A stretch of 64,000 nt of DNA from Bacteroidetes bacterium 41-46. GTDB taxonomy: Bacteria > Bacteroidota > Bacteroidia > Bacteroidales > UBA932. Below the pieces are notes generated by a model. That model was not told where the DNA came from and did not search any database. It saw only the letters and a program-made list of their open reading frames with translations. The stretch covers positions 1 to 64,000 of the forward strand of contig MKTA01000030.1 in NCBI GenBank assembly GCA_001897515.1, read 5' to 3'. Position numbers and translations under genes: made by a program. Of the stretch, positions 63,770 to 64,000 are shown piece after piece; position 1 is the stretch's first letter; each line of letters opens with the position of its first letter.

Positions 63770-64000
63770 CTACTTTACAAATATAGAATTTATATCCAAA
63801 CCGGCAACTGCAGGGGCCTCATTCCAATATATCTTCGCATTTGAGGATCTATTTATTATGTAGGCAGCAGGAAGAGGCTCCTCCTTGTCTCTTTTGATGA
63901 TTTCTTCTATGACTTTTAATTTTGACGAACCTCTAATAAAGAAAGATATCTCCTTAGAATTTAATATTCCGGAAAGGGTAAGTGAAATTCTTCTCTGTCC
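63770..64000 (-). CDS. pgl: 6-phosphogluconolactonase, C-terminal end, cut by the window
   Basis: Only the last 76 residues are in the window; the frame is open to base 64000. They read RRISLTLSGILNSKEISFF then GSSKLKVIEEI and end PLPAAYIINRS, matching the 6-phosphogluconolactonase/glucosamine-6-P isomerase fold: the conserved RITLT helix, GxxK loop and the PAS...W segment. The enzyme hydrolyses 6-phosphogluconolactone in the pentose phosphate pathway. It is read leftward and its stop is 3 bases before the kinase start. Confidence 0.72.
   Translation of the reverse strand, partial: GQRRISLTLSGILNSKEISFFIRGSSKLKVIEEIIKRDKEEPLPAAYIINRSSNAKIYWNEAPAVAGLDINSIFVK

Noticed and set aside
1-64000. 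CRISPR arrays, insertion sequences or prophage
   Set aside because: No regular spaced repeats, transposase, integrase or phage structural genes were recognised anywhere in the window.

Overview
The window is about 64 kb of AT-rich, very compact chromosome from a member of the Bacteroidota, most likely an anaerobic Bacteroidales. The grounds are: many promoters of the Bacteroidetes type (-7 box TAnnTTTG, sometimes with TTG or TTTG about 18-23 bases upstream); a short primary sigma factor without region 1.1; an S46 dipeptidyl-peptidase, a family typical of these bacteria; a dihydroorotase with the Bacteroidetes active-site signature; and a CarbopepD-plug TonB receptor. No insertion sequence, integrase, phage block or CRISPR array was seen. 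The species cannot be named from the sequence.

Layout, left to right. 1-300: what looks like the promoters and leader of an rRNA operon that runs leftward out of the window. 339-3337: operon of a polyprenol-phosphate mannosyltransferase, pyrC and an EamA permease. 3302-12618: leftward genes for Tex, a CLC channel with CBS domains, a small acidic protein, a YgiQ radical-SAM protein, argS and an alanine/glycine:cation symporter. 12651-18420: K+/H+ antiporter, M3 peptidase, rpoD, HtrA. 18503-20416: dnaN and an exonuclease. 20409-28482: a flavoprotein, a lone BtuF-like lipoprotein, the fermentation operon ackA-ptb-buk, a short ComEC and an EamA permease. 28564-33694: a PurF-like protein without the glutaminase nucleophile, an RRM protein, DPP11-like peptidase and an AI-2E-family permease. 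33783-41015: TPR protein, gyrA, clpC and a GNAT-like protein. 41107-45193: two tRNA-Lys genes (anticodons UUU and CUU) around a WG-repeat lipoprotein, an AspT-type transporter and mscL. 45268-47717: iron alcohol dehydrogenase, a LuxR-type regulator and a RIC-like hemerythrin protein.

47806-56982 is the most unusual block: an eight-gene, almost gapless operon encoding a chemosensory array (two CheW, CheR-TPR, a transmembrane receptor, CheA-REC, CheB, a REC-histidine kinase, a patatin lipase). No flagellar, pilus or gliding gene and no stand-alone CheY is in view, so the output is probably not flagellar rotation.

56994-64000 runs leftward: a TonB-dependent receptor with a His-rich small membrane protein (probable metal or metal-complex uptake), an S9 glutamyl/prolyl-type peptidase, a PAS hybrid histidine kinase and the 3' end of a 6-phosphogluconolactonase gene cut by the window edge.

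Together the genes fit a fermentative peptide user: secreted or periplasmic peptidases (M3, S46, S9), an amino-acid:cation symporter, acetate and butyrate kinases for ATP, and an iron alcohol dehydrogenase to dispose of reductant. Gene starts were moved in several places where the longest reading frame would begin inside a promoter -7 box; each case is noted. Neighbouring genes often overlap, including convergent pairs. All functions are inferred by recognising families and motifs; no database search was run.
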